Origin: Paracyclopina nana
Taxonomy: Eukaryota > Arthropoda > Copepoda > Cyclopoida > Cyclopettidae
DNA length: 64,000 bases
Direction: 5' to 3'
Assembly (NCBI GenBank): GCA_019096065.1
Contig: JAGUCH010000001.1
Span: forward strand, 3,038,001-3,102,000
Shown piece by piece: positions 1-17,086 of the stretch (position 1 is its first letter; each line of letters starts with the position of its first letter). The notes under the pieces were generated by a model. It was not told where the DNA came from and searched no databases. It saw nothing but the letters and a program-made list of their open reading frames with translations. The position numbers and the translations under genes are program-made.

Positions 1-2236
<2,236 letters not shown>

Positions 2237-3091
2237 GTTGTTCAGTCTGCAGTGGAAGATGTTCAGTCGAAGACTACGAGTTCAGGGAAAAAGCCTATCG
2301 AGTTGTTGAAAAAGATGACCTCCACACCTTGGGCCCAATGTAGCAACAGCAGAAGCCAGAGCCTTGGTCGTCGGGCCTGTACGAATCAGAGGCTCCGCGG
2401 CGAGTAAACAAAGTTGGAGCTCTCCCGGCTTTCGAGACCTTGAAGGCCAGCCTTTACAGTGCGCCGTGCCAGCAAATTACGAATGCTAGATGCAGCGCTC
2501 TGGCGAGGTGTTGCAAATTGATAAGAAACTTCTAAAGGCCAACGACGACAGCGATTCTTCGTCAGCTCAGCTGCTTTTTTGACTCATTCGTTTTGGCGAA
2601 AGAAAAAACCGCGAGCGAAATCAGCATTTCATGGCCGCCTCGCGGCTCAGCTTTGAAAATTGTGCGAGCACAAATATGCTAGATATTTCAGAAGGCCCAC
2701 CCGTGCGAAAATGTAAAAAAGCGTACACCTCCGTTTCAGATCTAATCCTGGACCGAAAAAAGGACAAAGTGGACGGCCACTTTTTTTATTGAATTTTTAG
2801 GCGATGTGTGGATGGAGATATTTTTTTTTTATTGTCGCCCCATACGTTTGACAAATAGGTCGCGTTATCGAGAAAAGAGCCTGATTTGTTCACTTCTAAT
2901 CTTTTATGACCTAGCGGTACCCTAGTAACACATGTTTCGCGATATCTCTTGCACTTTCAAGTGTTGAAATTGGTTGTATTATAGAGACGGATGACAATGA
3001 TGCAGCCTTAATTTTCCGTCAAAGTGACAGGGGTCGCGACTCAAAGGCCGACCTCTGCTGCTTCCAACTAAGCTGGAGGCAATCAGTCAAC
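2237..3091. promoter_or_regulatory. divergent upstream region between RSK and Regnase
   Basis: The two start codons point away from each other across 855 bp, so this stretch should hold both promoters and 5' UTRs. It is moderately CpG-rich on the RSK side (2240-2700) and has long T runs near 2785-2830. I could not identify a convincing Inr/DPE or TATA pair for either gene. Confidence 0.55.
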
Positions 3092-7256
<4,165 letters not shown>

Positions 7257-7769
7257 CCGTCTTCTACTTTCATTTATACATGTTTCTGTGATCAGTTAAT
7301 TGTAGTCAAGTAATTTTCCTTTTAGAAAATAACTCCACTATATATGTTATGTACTAAGTGAACATGTGGTCCTGCCACATCTAAGTAAGTGCTCGTACTA
7401 TCACACGCTTAAGAAAAATCTAAATTGCCCCCACTAATATAATGTGCCAGAAATTCATTCTGTGTTGTGTACCACCACCCGAGGATCCAAATTATATGTG
7501 CTTGATGACACGATCGTCATGTACCATTATGCCATGTATCATATCCTACTACATTAAGTGTTTTGCCCGAGGTTGTGTTCCAACGCGCGACAAAAAATCT
7601 GATTAACCCCTATCTTTAAAATACCTGTAATGCCTGCTTCCTCAAATTGTAGCCCTTGAATTTGTGATGCTCATACTGCCCCCAAAAAACTTAAAATTTG
7701 CTGTCTTCGTTCAATACTATGTATTGTTAACTCACGCGTATAGCTCATAGCTATATAGAGAGAATGACA

Positions 7770-7775
7770 AATAAA
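7770..7775 (+). terminator. AATAAA poly(A) signal of the Regnase gene
   Basis: This is the first canonical AATAAA after the stop at 7256 and implies a 3' UTR of about 0.53 kb. The stretch 7257-7769 holds no other gene. Confidence 0.6.
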
Positions 7776-7979
7776 CGCTATATACAAGCAAGGCATTTCT
7801 CATTTAGAGCCTTTTTAGTTTTTCTTATGCTTCGTCAGAAATTCGTCAACTCGGCAGATGATAAAATGCGGGACCGAGTGATAGAGTGCGCTGCACGTTC
7901 TAACCGTGCCACGAGCGCCCTCTGCCTCGCTTTCGACCAAAGCTGCTAGAGATGGCGCGTCGTTTGGCCGTTAAAGAGT

Positions 7980-8609
7980 GAAGTGGAGTGGCGAACCGAC
8001 AGCTACGCCTCGCCAGGCCGCCATTTCATTTCGGCTGGATCGAGTGAACAACAGCAGCCTTAGCTCCGACACTCGCGTTATCTCGGCCTCGTTTTCAGCG
8101 TTCACTTGGCGAACTTCAGGTAAGACGAATTTTTTGCGCTTAACCGGCTACAGTGCGGGATCCTTCGGGGGGTCTTTGAGGCGGAAATTGGTGCGTGGGG
8201 CGGCTAATTTCCTCGTTATCCTTGAGCATGCTTTGCCGCGGATGGCGGCCATCTTGAGAGTATTGTCGGCTGTTGGCTCGGCGTGCGTCGGTTACTTAGT
8301 AAAGCTTGCCTGGTGACCGGACTTGCCAGGTCGAACTCGGTTCAGCTTTCCCTCTCACTCTTGTTCAGGGGGAGGCTGCTCTACATTTTGCTACAGAGAA
8401 CCCTTGACTTGAACCAACAATTTTGCATTGTCGGTGGCCGGCCTCACTTTCAGCTGCCTTCAGTGTCGGCCACTTTGGATACAGTGCGTTTGTATTACTT
8501 CTCGGCCATTTCCCGTATAAAAGCAGTCGTATTTCTTAACGTTTAAGTTCCGTCATAGCTCCTTTATTTCATATTAATCAATCGCGACTATTATTATTGC
8601 AGAGCATAA
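7980..8609 (+). promoter_or_regulatory. promoter, 5' UTR exon and 5' UTR intron of the UBF-like gene
   Basis: A non-coding first exon ends at 8119 with a consensus donor (CAG|GTAAGA). The UTR intron runs 8120-8602 and the second exon begins 7 nt before the ATG at 8610. An Inr-like TCATTT lies near 8026. A strong YY1/Pho-type element, GCGGCCATCTTG, is inside the intron at 8245-8256, and a GCCGCCAT core is near 8018. The exact start site is inferred. Confidence 0.55.
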
Positions 8610-9353
8610 ATGGCTAAGAAGAAGGCCTCCGATGATTCCCCGGCCAAAAAGGCCAAAAAGGCCACACCTCGTAAACGTGCCCATTCCGATTCAGAGGGGG
8701 AATTTGATGAAATCCACCAGAAGGGGCCTGATGGTGTTGAGTTAGATTTTGAAATGCCGCCGAAAGAGGCATTCTACCGTCTGCTTGACAACATCGAGGC
8801 TCAGCTGCCTAAGGAGGATCATGTCAAATATGACTCGCGAGCAAAGAAGCTTGACTGGGATAAAATCCGATTCGACAATTACACGAGCGACCAGTGCAAA
8901 AAGCTTTGGTACTACATGCAAGACCGCATTCGTAGGTTTCGCATCATGTCCGAACTTATCCCTGATGCCAGGACATGGATTTCGCAGCCATGGACCAACT
9001 TCTATAAGAGCAAGGATCACAACAGGCATCCGGACATGCCCAAGAAGCCCCTGTCCATGTACATGCTTTTCTACTCTGAGAAGCGAGAGCAAATTCTGAA
9101 GGAAAATCCGTCTCTTTCCATGCCAGAAGTTGCAAAGATTTGCTCTGAGCAGTACCAAAAGCTATCTGATAAGAAGAAGGCCAAGTACAAGATGCGATGC
9201 GACGAAATGCGTAGGCTTTACGAGGAGAAGCTGGCCTCTTTCTATTCAAACTTTCCCGAGATGAAGCCCGTCAAGGCAGAAAAGGCCAAAAAGGCCAAGG
9301 TCGCAACTGGACCCATTTTGCAAACAATTCAGCAGCAGCAGCAACAGCAGTTA

Positions 9354-9385
<32 letters not shown>

Positions 9386-10807
9386 ACAAGCCATGTCAAT
9401 GTTGAGTTATTCCTCTCCTCAAGTTATAACCATCGGTACTGGGCAAAACCAGCAAATGATCAATGTTGTGCCCATGCAGGACCAGATCTATACAGTTGTG
9501 CAGCAGCCTCAGCCCCAAATGCAACCTCAGCCGGCTCCACCTCCCCCTGTTCGTACAACTGCGCAAGCCTCTCAGAGTAACCAGCAAATGTATCCGGCTG
9601 CGCCCGAAAAGCCAGCCAAGCCGTTTGATCTCTTCTTTAAGCATCAAATGGATGCGCATGCAGGCGATACTGACTTTGATCGTCAATCGCATGGCGAAAA
9701 GTGCAGGCAGGAGTGGAAGACGATGAAGTTGAAGAAAAAGGCAAAGTGGATTAAAAAAGCGGCTGACAATTATCGGGAATACGAGGAGAAAGTGGCAAAC
9801 TTTGTGGCTCAGAATCCCGGTTATGTGAGGCCCCAGCAGAAGAACTTCTTGACTCAGGAAGATCAGCGCATCTTGGACAAGTACATGGGTCGACCAGAGA
9901 AGCCTCCCTCGTCTGCCTATTCCTTGTTTTCCAAGGAAATGCTCAACAATGTTGAGATAAAAAAGTTCCCATCAAAAGAGAGGATGGCTCAAATTTCCGA
10001 AAAGTGGAAGCTGTTGCCTCAAGAGCAAAAAGACAAGTAAGACGGAGTTGATTTTTCCAATTACTTATTCAACTAATGACCCTCTTTTCCCTTTGCAGCT
10101 ATCAAGGGGAAGTGAACAGGTCCATGGGAGTTTACAGGCAAAAGTACGAGGATTGGTTCAATAACCTCACCGACGCTGAAAGAAAGGCGGAAACAGAGAG
10201 GCTGAACTCGTCCAAATCCGTTAGGAAACAGCCAGCAGCCAAGACAACTACTGCCACCTCAATCCAAGAGCCCAAGATTGTCAATGTTCCCAGCAACGTT
10301 TCTCCCGCAGGTCCTGTATTTAGCTTGCCCAACCTGACCCCGGTGCAGGTCATGCAGCAGCAGCCTCAGCAAGTTCAGATAATGCCCCAGCATATTAATA
10401 TGCAAATGATGCCAGCGAAGGACAGACAAACCCTATTGGACGACATCCTCAAGAGGGAGCCTGTGGAGCCTGCAAGATCTCCTAGGCAATTATTTTTCAA
10501 GGAGTGGCTGTCAATGGCGAAAAACAAAAAGAAGAAAGAATCGGACGCAAAATCGGCATGGAAGGCATTAGACAAAAAGGACAAGAAGAAATGGAAGGAG
10601 AGGCTTGAGCCTCAAAGACAGAAATATATTGAGGACTACACTGTCTTTGTTCGCGGGCTTGATAAGGAGGAACTGGAAATGTACACCGAATTGAAACAGA
10701 AGAGAGATGAAGAGGAGGAAAATCAAAACGAATCTTCCGACTCCGATTCTGACTCGAGTGAATCAGATGATTCTGAAGAATCTTCAGATAGCGACTCTGA
10801 CATTTAA
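8610..10807 (+). CDS. UBF-like nucleolar transcription factor with several HMG boxes
   Basis: Exons 8610-10036 and 10099-10807 give 711 residues. UBF binds rDNA promoter and enhancer DNA and organises RNA polymerase I transcription in the nucleolus. The N-terminal tail is Lys-rich. Next comes a UBF dimerisation-type region (about 50-140, LDWDKIRFDNYTSDQCKKLW). An HMG box starting PKKPLSMYMLFYSEKREQIL lies at about 143-218, and a polyglutamine tract at about 236-259. A second box (KPFDLFFKHQMDAHAG) is at about 335-405. A third (KPPSSAYSLFSKEML) is at about 430-505 and is split by the intron. A fourth (SPRQLFFKEWLSMAKNKK) is at about 598-665. The protein ends in a Ser/Asp/Glu tail, as UBF does. 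The domain order and acidic tail make UBF the best call. Another multi-HMG protein is less likely. Confidence 0.9.
9325..9390 (+). repeat. CAG/CAA repeat encoding polyglutamine in the UBF-like gene
   Basis: A mixed CAG/CAA run encodes two Gln tracts separated by LQH. It is likely to be length-variable between individuals. Confidence 0.8.
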
Positions 10808-10885
10808 AATTATTGCCATTCTGTTATCATCAGCAACCACGGCTACTACTTCTGCTGCGTGCTGCACAGGGTTATAACAGAAATT

Positions 10886-10891
10886 AATAAA
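10886..10891 (+). terminator. AATAAA poly(A) signal of the UBF-like gene
   Basis: It lies 79 nt after the stop codon. The rest of the convergent spacer up to 11170 holds no gene. I found no canonical AATAAA for the opposing minus-strand gene in it. Confidence 0.75.
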
Positions 10892-11170
10892 TAACATGCA
10901 ACTTGCAAAAACCTTTGAAACTATGATATATATTTTTTAGTCTTAATTGTAGCTTTACGGGAAAAAGAACAGTTGTATGATAATAATACATTGCGTTAAT
11001 GTAGACTTAATTGCCGAATCAGCACGAAGTAATGAAATGTGCAAGTAGAAACTATGATAATGTAAAGCAGAGCCAACAACCTTCACTGCTGCGAAAAGCA
11101 TTCCACCATATGGCCAGGCAAACATAAAGTGCACCGTTACTAATTTCCAAGAAATTCAATGCCAAATCGC

Positions 11171-13252
11171 TTAGCATAGATTTTCATCTTCACCATCATC
11201 GTCATCATCATTGGCACCTTCACCAAGCTTGGGAACAACTTTGACAATTGAGGACTCACTCTGGACTGGTGTATTTTTTCCAGCGGGAACTGAAGCTTTC
11301 GGTAATAGCTGCTTAGTGGACCCACCCGACGATGAAGCACTGTTTTGTGACGACACCTCGCTGGCATTGGACATAGGAGTGCCTGGCAGGGAGCTGTTGG
11401 CGAGTCTGGCCCCCGGTACAACTGTGGTGGCAATAATGGGTAGGTTGACGACGACGGCCTCGTCATTGTTGTCCTCCTCGTCGCGCTCGTCGTCTCCCTC
11501 TTCACCGGTCTCATCATCTAGTTCGTCTTCCTCCTCTTCGTCGTCAATATCTTCACCCTCCAACTCTTGGAGCCGGGTGGTGTCAGTCACCTCAACAGAG
11601 AGGTCTGTCAGAGATTCAGCTTCGGCCATTTTAGCCAATTCTTCTTCGACAATATCCATCGAGTTTGCTGGAGGCGGAGGAGGCGACTTCTTGCCAGGTG
11701 AGGCGCCCTTCTTCTCAACCTCGTTCACTATTTTGAGTGATACTTTGACATTTGTGTCAGCAGATTTCGGCTTGGAGACTATGGGCGGAACGACCTCAGA
11801 GGTCGCCGATCCGGCCGTTTCCGTCTCCTCGTCATTACTCTCGGGCTCCTCTTGCAGAGGAGCTGTGGCTGGAGCAGATGACAGTTGAGAGGAAGTTGAA
11901 GTACTTTGGCGCGTTCGCGAGGATGAGCTCTCCTTGGAGCCTCTGCGCTTCCCCCGAGTCTTTTTGCCGTGTCCGTGACGCACAGCCACAGCAGCTGTGG
12001 CAGCATCCGATTGCTCTGCTGATGCCAAAGACATGACAGGTTGTGGAGGATCATCTCGATTCGAGGTAGTCGCCCCGTTCAGAGCCTCCACAAGGGAAAT
12101 GCCAGTATACCCGGGCGGCACTCCCTCCTGCACAGTTGGTTCGGTGCCAGCCAATGCCGGATGAGTGGCATGACTCATACGCTGGACTGCTCTGATTTGC
12201 AGCAAGGCTATGAAAGGCGCCCTGCAAATTGGGCAATTGCTCGCCTGATACCGCAGGCTTTCTGCACACGCGTAGCACAGACACAGGTGACGACAGGGCA
12301 AAATTATCGTATCCCTGAGGTCGCACATGCAGACGACGCAATCCGCGCCGCAGTCATCCACATCCTCGTCGAATTGGCTGAGCTTCGAGGGCAAGTCCGT
12401 CATCTTGTTCTCCAGCCCGTAGATCTCTTGCAGCAAGTAGCTGAGTCCATCCACGAAGAGTTTCTGCTTGATGTTCTTGATGACATAGGACCCGTCCGAG
12501 GCCCTTTCCACCGAGGCCACCGTGGTGTGAGCCTGCCTGGGGGTGTCCCCATCCAGGGCCACACACTGGATCGCCACGGGGATGACGGTGGCGTTGTCCT
12601 CATTGTATCGGAAATGCAGCTCATCATCCTTGAACATTCCCGGATGAAAGACGTGCGCAGGCTGCGAGAACACCTGATTCACGCCTCGCTTGTAGTAGTA
12701 AGTCTCCGACTTGAACCCGTTGGCCGCGGGCGTGTAGGTGGCGGCCAAGGAGGTGATCTCCTCGGTGCTCATGTAGTAGATGGTTATGGCACATCGCACG
12801 TCAGAGTCGAAGGTGAACTGGATGTTGAACTTTCGCTCCCTGTGCTGGCCCCAAATGCGCTGCGTTTCATCGATGACACGCTGCTGTTGGTCTTCTTCAG
12901 CCTCGCTGTCCACGTGGGGCGGCTGTGGGACATGCGGCTGGCCGGGGAGAGGCACCAGGTGAACGGAATCTCTTCTTATGTTGATGAGGCTTCGCAGCGT
13001 TTTCGTGGGCTCCGTGGCCTGGGGAGGAGGGTAGGGAAAGGGGGCCGGCCTCGTGCCTAGGAAGTTGAGGTCGGTGTTTTCGCCGAACAGAAACGCCTCG
13101 GGCTGCGGCGTGTCGAACTTCTCACCGCCCATGATGAAGTGGTTGGAGAAGTAGGGGCCCCCATTCTTGGGTGGAAACCTGTAGGCTCCAGAGGAGGACT
13201 GGGCCTCGGCCTCTTCGGTGCTCGAGCGAGTGGAAGTCCAGTAGTTGCCCAT
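11171..13252 (-). CDS. Mahogunin-type RING E3 ubiquitin ligase (MGRN1/RNF157 family)
   Basis: A single open frame of 693 residues. The first ATG is at 13252; upstream in-frame codons are not ATG. Family landmarks in order: YRFPPKNGGPYFSNHFIMGG, FDTPQPEAFLFGENTDLNFLG and KTLRSLINIRRDSVHLV at the start, then FTFDSDVRCAITIYY and the domain preceding the RING. The C3HC4 RING lies at about 302-347 (CVVCMCDLRDTIILPCRHLC, then CPICRAPF). Next comes VPPGYTGISLVEALNG, followed by a long low-complexity Ser/acidic tail. Family members are membrane-associated E3 ligases with roles in endosomal trafficking. The N-terminus MGNYWTS could be myristoylated, as an inference from Gly2. I see no P(S/T)AP motif in the tail. 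The gene is convergent with the UBF-like gene and divergent from LEO1. The lack of introns is unusual. Confidence 0.92.
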   Translation of the reverse strand: MGNYWTSTRSSTEEAEAQSSSGAYRFPPKNGGPYFSNHFIMGGEKFDTPQPEAFLFGENTDLNFLGTRPAPFPYPPPQATEPTKTLRSLINIRRDSVHLVPLPGQPHVPQPPHVDSEAEEDQQQRVIDETQRIWGQHRERKFNIQFTFDSDVRCAITIYYMSTEEITSLAATYTPAANGFKSETYYYKRGVNQVFSQPAHVFHPGMFKDDELHFRYNEDNATVIPVAIQCVALDGDTPRQAHTTVASVERASDGSYVIKNIKQKLFVDGLSYLLQEIYGLENKMTDLPSKLSQFDEDVDDCGADCVVCMCDLRDTIILPCRHLCLCYACAESLRYQASNCPICRAPFIALLQIRAVQRMSHATHPALAGTEPTVQEGVPPGYTGISLVEALNGATTSNRDDPPQPVMSLASAEQSDAATAAVAVRHGHGKKTRGKRRGSKESSSSRTRQSTSTSSQLSSAPATAPLQEEPESNDEETETAGSATSEVVPPIVSKPKSADTNVKVSLKIVNEVEKKGASPGKKSPPPPPANSMDIVEEELAKMAEAESLTDLSVEVTDTTRLQELEGEDIDDEEEEDELDDETGEEGDDERDEEDNNDEAVVVNLPIIATTVVPGARLANSSLPGTPMSNASEVSSQNSASSSGGSTKQLLPKASVPAGKNTPVQSESSIVKVVPKLGEGANDDDDDGEDENLC

Positions 13253-14065
13253 GTCAGCGATGTTGATCAGCACGTCATTGTTCGCAGGTTTGAGCGCTAC
13301 TGCCGAAGAAATCCAACTTTTGTGACCTTGTCAAATGATTTCTGTAGTTATGAAGGATTTCAGCTATTTCTGCTGCAGCGCTGAGCGCTCTTCTAGGAAA
13401 CTGCCAGATTCTACCTTTTCAGCCAACTACACTTGCCAAAAATGCCACATTGAATTTCAAGAAACTTGCATCATTTCAGTATTTTTTAGTGTTCAAATTT
13501 CTATTCATTACCGATTTTGTCGCTCGATAGTAATATTGAGTTCTTGAAACTAAATAGAAAGCAAAAAGTAAGAAGACTAAGAAATAAGAAATCACTTGAA
13601 ATCTGGTAACATAACTTTGCTTCTCTTTCTCTTCCCAGTGTACTGCTATAGCAACAAAAACAGGTCGAAAGGGCTCCAGCTGGGTTCTATTTTGTTGACC
13701 TTTCATGAAATTGGCCAGGAACGGTAGCCAATTGAATAAAAAAAAAGCTTTTTTCATTTTTCGTTATATAATGATATTTTTAGGCGCATCGTCAGCTATA
13801 GAGAGAACATATGTCATTTGTGCCCTGATATGATAGCCTTAGATTTTAATGAAAGGTGACGCTAGGGCACGCAAAAACTGTTTACAAAGACTCGTAACTT
13901 TGAAAACTTGCCTTGAATTCCGAAGTGTTACCTCAACCCTAATAACACTGCATCCAAATTCCGAAAAACAAACAAATAAAAAGCGATTCTTAGATCTCAA
14001 ATTGTGTTGCTCAAGAAAACTACGCAACAATAATCGTTTCTGCTGCATGAAAAGATCCCTTGATC
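13253..14065. promoter_or_regulatory. divergent intergenic region between Mahogunin and LEO1
   Basis: These 813 bp separate two start codons facing away from each other, so both promoters should be here. The sequence is AT-rich in the middle (13450-13760). No clear core promoter motif pair was found. Confidence 0.55.
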
Positions 14066-15799
14066 ATGTCTGAAAACGGTTCACGCAGTGGTAAGTTAAC
14101 AATTCTTATTTCTTCTCTAATATGGCTAACTATTGCAATCTACAGGCTCACTTTCGAGAAGCTCTGTGGCTTCAAGATCAGGATCCGGTAGCCGTAGCCC
14201 TTCACCTACTAGGAGCCCTGGACCCCAAAGCTCTGGTTCAAGGTCTGGTAGCGCCACTCCTACTAGAAGCCCTGCCGCTGGCAGCCACCGTTCTCGTTCT
14301 GGATCCAGCTCTAGGTCCGGTACTCCAAGGTCTGGCAGTCCTAAATCACGATCCCACTCTCCGAGGTCTCGCTCCAACACTCCCAAGTCCCGAACTAACA
14401 GTCCTAAATCTCGGTCTGGAAGCCCGCGCTCCAGGTCTGGTTCTCCAGCTGGATCAGTAAAGGACCGAAGATCCCGATCTCCTCAGTCTGGCGACGAAGA
14501 GGGCCAAAAGGTCGAGGCCAAAGATCTCTTTGGCGATGACGTGTCCGTCAGCAGCTCAGATGATGAGGCCAACAAGCCAAAGGCAAAAAAGCAGGCCAAG
14601 CAATTAATTGAGGACGACGACGATGACGACCGTGAGGTCGCCAGGTATGACGATGATGCGGAAAAAGATAAGAGCGACGACGAAAAGCAAGACAAGCAGC
14701 AAGATGACGACGAGAAGGGCCCAGACGCTGAAGAAGAGGAGGAAGAGCCCATCCAAGAGACGAGAATCGATGTTGAAGTGCCTAAAATTTCCACAAATCT
14801 GGGCAACGAAGTGCACTTTGTGAAACTGCCCAACTTTTTGTCTATTGATTGCAGACCATTCGACCCTGAAACGTACGAGGACGAAATTGAAGATGAAGAC
14901 ACTCTGGATGAGGAGGGCCGCGCAAGGCTCAAGCTGAAGGTGGAAAATACGATTAGGTGGCGCATCAACTTTGACGAGAATGGCAAGACAATTCGAGACT
15001 CCAACGCAAGAATGGTCAAATGGTCCGACGGATCAATGAGCCTTCATCTTGGCAATGAAATTTTCGATGTGCACAAGCAGCCTTTGCAGGGTGACTTTAA
15101 CCACTTGTTCATCCGACAGGGTACTGGCCTTCAAGGCCAAGCAGTATTCCGCACCAAGCTATCCTTCCGGCCTCACTCCACGGACTCGTTTACCCATCAG
15201 AAGATGACCCGATCCATGGCTGATCGTACCAACAAGGCAGCTGGCATCAAGGTCATCTCGCAGGTTGGTCGCGATCCAGAGGCCAATCGGTACAAGCGCG
15301 TCAAAGAAGAGGAGGAGAGGCTGAGAGCAGACATGAGGAGGGACTCAAAGATCAAACGAGTCAAGGAAAGGGCTGTCAATAGCCGCCTCAGCTCTGGATA
15401 TCTGGAGGGCGCTGACAGTGACAATGAAGAAAGTATCTCGATTGCAGCAATCAAGAACAAATATAAGCAGCGCAGCAAGAGAGGAGGTAAGGTCGATTAA
15501 TATTTTTGCCAACTTAATGATTCTAAAACAGGATTTTTGTTACAGAGAAAAAGCAAGCGTATTCCTCAGATGAGGATGACAGCGACATTGAAACTAAAAA
15601 GGCTCGTAAACTGGAGTTGGCCAAAAATGCCCTCAAAGACTCTGACGAGGAGTCTGAGGAGGGCTCTGCACGCAGTAGGTCTCCAAGGAGATCAAAATCT
15701 AGGTCTGGGTCCAGTTCCCGATCGTCTTCGCCTGCAAAATCAAAGAGCGGATCCGAGGCTGGAAGCAAAAAGTCTGCGAGTGGAAGTGACTCGGAATAA
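14066..15799 (+). CDS. Leo1: LEO1, subunit of the Paf1 transcription elongation complex
   Basis: Exons 14066-14090, 14146-15486 and 15546-15799 give 539 residues. The first exon is tiny (25 nt, MSENGSRS plus one base) and the introns are only 55 and 59 bp. The N-terminal third is rich in Ser, Arg and Gly with SP/RS repeats. An acidic stretch follows ([15 protein letters not shown]). The conserved LEO1 core spans about 215-390: [20 protein letters not shown], then [41 protein letters not shown] and [18 protein letters not shown] Lys/Glu-rich part and a second Arg-Ser segment close the protein. Within Paf1C, LEO1 acts with RNA polymerase II in the nucleus and promotes histone modification. The core match makes the call secure. 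Confidence 0.95.
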
Positions 15800-15800
15800 A
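15795..15800 (+). terminator. AATAAA poly(A) signal overlapping the LEO1 stop codon
   Basis: The hexamer spans the TAA stop at 15797-15799. It is the only canonical signal I see before the opposing gene, which implies a 3' UTR of about 10-30 nt. Confidence 0.65.
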
Positions 15801-15808
15801 ATCAATTC

Positions 15809-15814
15809 TTTATT
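15809..15814 (-). terminator. AATAAA poly(A) signal of cysteine-rich gene A
   Basis: On the minus strand, 69 nt past the stop at 15883. It is only 8 bp from the LEO1 signal on the other strand. Confidence 0.65.
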
Positions 15815-15882
15815 GCATATGCAAGTCGTGATGAAGATGAGAAAAGAAAGGGTATGAAATATGAGTGAAGAAGTAATTTACT

Positions 15883-16635
15883 TTACTCAATGTACGCGCA
15901 GCATTTGTGCTCCGGATCCTCTCCACAATCGAATGTTTCCGTGAAACATTCAGCTGGGATTCGGTCATATGGCTCATCCCCGGGAATGGAAGCCACAGAG
16001 TCTTCGCTGTTGATAATTTGCTCAAATATTTTCTGCTCCTCGGGGATTATCTCGAGTGGCACGGGAATCGCCTCTCCTTTCACAACAGTCGGTTGGGATT
16101 CCTCCTTGATTTCCTCTTCAACTTTATCCTCCAGGGCTCCTTCTTCGAGAACCACTGGCTCTTCCTCTTCGTACTGGCAGCACCGATGCTCTGGACTGTT
16201 CTTGCAATTGACCACGAGCCTCAAGCAAATTCGGGGTCGCACTTTCGAGCCTGGTGCCTCGGTGGTTCCGCTCGATTTCTTCTGGTTGTACGCGGGCCTA
16301 CTTTTCTTGCTGCTACTGATGGGCTTCCTATCTGGCTGATAATTGATGTTTTCAATCGGCTCATCGCTGGACGAGGGCCTCATTGAGATTGGCAATTTGA
16401 TTGGCCTGATGACGATGTTGCCAGACTCACCGGTTACGGGTTTGACGAGCGCTTCGCTGTCAGCATTTTCTGGGAGCGGATACAAGCAGCACACGTGCCC
16501 TTTCTTCTCGTCACTTTGGCAATTGAACCGGAACCTCAGGCAATAGCTGGGTGCATATTTGGGTGGTTGTTGTGCAAGTGTGAGCGCAAATAGCGAAAGG
16601 AGCACCAAATGGCGCACTAGTGGGAGCAGCAACAT
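15883..16635 (-). CDS. secreted cysteine-rich protein A with three C-x6-C-CC motifs
   Basis: I do not recognise this family. The single exon encodes 250 residues from ATG 16635. Residues 1-22 form a clear signal peptide (MLLLPLVRHLVLLSLFALTLAQ). Three copies of one cysteine motif follow: CLRFRFNC-x9-CC near the start, CLRLVVNC-x7-CC in the middle, and CFTETFDC-x7-CC ending in AYIE at the very C-terminus. In each the CC follows a short polar loop, usually with His or Arg two residues before it. Linkers are Pro/Lys-rich between motifs 1 and 2, and strongly acidic between 2 and 3. The protein is most likely extracellular with three small disulfide-bonded modules. The neighbouring gene B carries the same triplicated motif, so the two are probably tandem paralogues. 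Function is unknown. Confidence 0.8.
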   Translation of the reverse strand: MLLLPLVRHLVLLSLFALTLAQQPPKYAPSYCLRFRFNCQSDEKKGHVCCLYPLPENADSEALVKPVTGESGNIVIRPIKLPISMRPSSSDEPIENINYQPDRKPISSSKKSRPAYNQKKSSGTTEAPGSKVRPRICLRLVVNCKNSPEHRCCQYEEEEPVVLEEGALEDKVEEEIKEESQPTVVKGEAIPVPLEIIPEEQKIFEQIINSEDSVASIPGDEPYDRIPAECFTETFDCGEDPEHKCCAYIE

Positions 16636-16879
16636 GATTTCTGCCAGAGGCACTAATCAGATGAAAGTTGGCAGTTTTTGTCAATTCTCTGCTGTATATT
16701 GCCAGCTATTATTGTACCTGCTGGCGATGGCGGAGTTTTCCCCTTGACTAGAGATCGCGGGTCTGAGAGCTTCTTAGGCTGCTGTGTGCGGATGGCGGGG
16801 AGAAATTGAAAGTTGAGATTTCTACTCAGACTTCCTTAGATTGAAAGTTGGCTTGGTTCGTGTGAGAGAATTCTCACGC

Positions 16880-17033
16880 GGACTGACCATCGGCGGCAGG
16901 CCCAAAGAGGGTCTATAAATACCCACCAGGTAGCAAGGGTATATAGGTGGCGTAGTGGTGCTACGTACGTAGCAGTAATTATATATAGATTAATAATACC
17001 ATTTAGCCTTGGTACATCTAGTTTAAACTGGAA
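16880..17033 (-). promoter_or_regulatory. probable promoter of cysteine-rich gene A with a 16-bp palindrome
   Basis: On the minus strand a TATTTATA box (16921-16914) is followed 37 bp downstream by TCAGT, an arthropod Inr core, with +1 near 16884. The spacing is slightly longer than the usual 30-32 bp. Upstream of the TATA is a perfect palindrome, TGCTACGTACGTAGCA (16959-16974), which could be a dimer binding site. The 5' UTR would be about 250 nt. Confidence 0.5.
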
Positions 17034-17039
17034 TTTATT
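17034..17039 (-). terminator. AATAAA poly(A) signal of cysteine-rich gene B
   Basis: It lies 48 nt after the stop at 17087 on the minus strand, next to the promoter of gene A. Confidence 0.65.
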
Positions 17040-17086
17040 CTCCAAGTTTGATAGAAGTATCAATGGAATGCCAATTGCTATGCTAG

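Noticed and set aside
12041..13060. Long plus-strand open frame of 339 codons
   Set aside because: It is exactly antisense to the Mahogunin coding exon, and its composition mirrors that exon. The minus-strand frame matches a known family throughout.
13253..13273. Seven-codon N-terminal extension of the Mahogunin protein
   Set aside because: The in-frame upstream codon at 13273 is GTG. ATG 13252 gives the shorter protein with Gly at position 2.
16914..16921. TATAAATA as a plus-strand promoter
   Set aside because: No plus-strand gene follows within several kilobases. The same site read on the minus strand has an Inr and a gene downstream.
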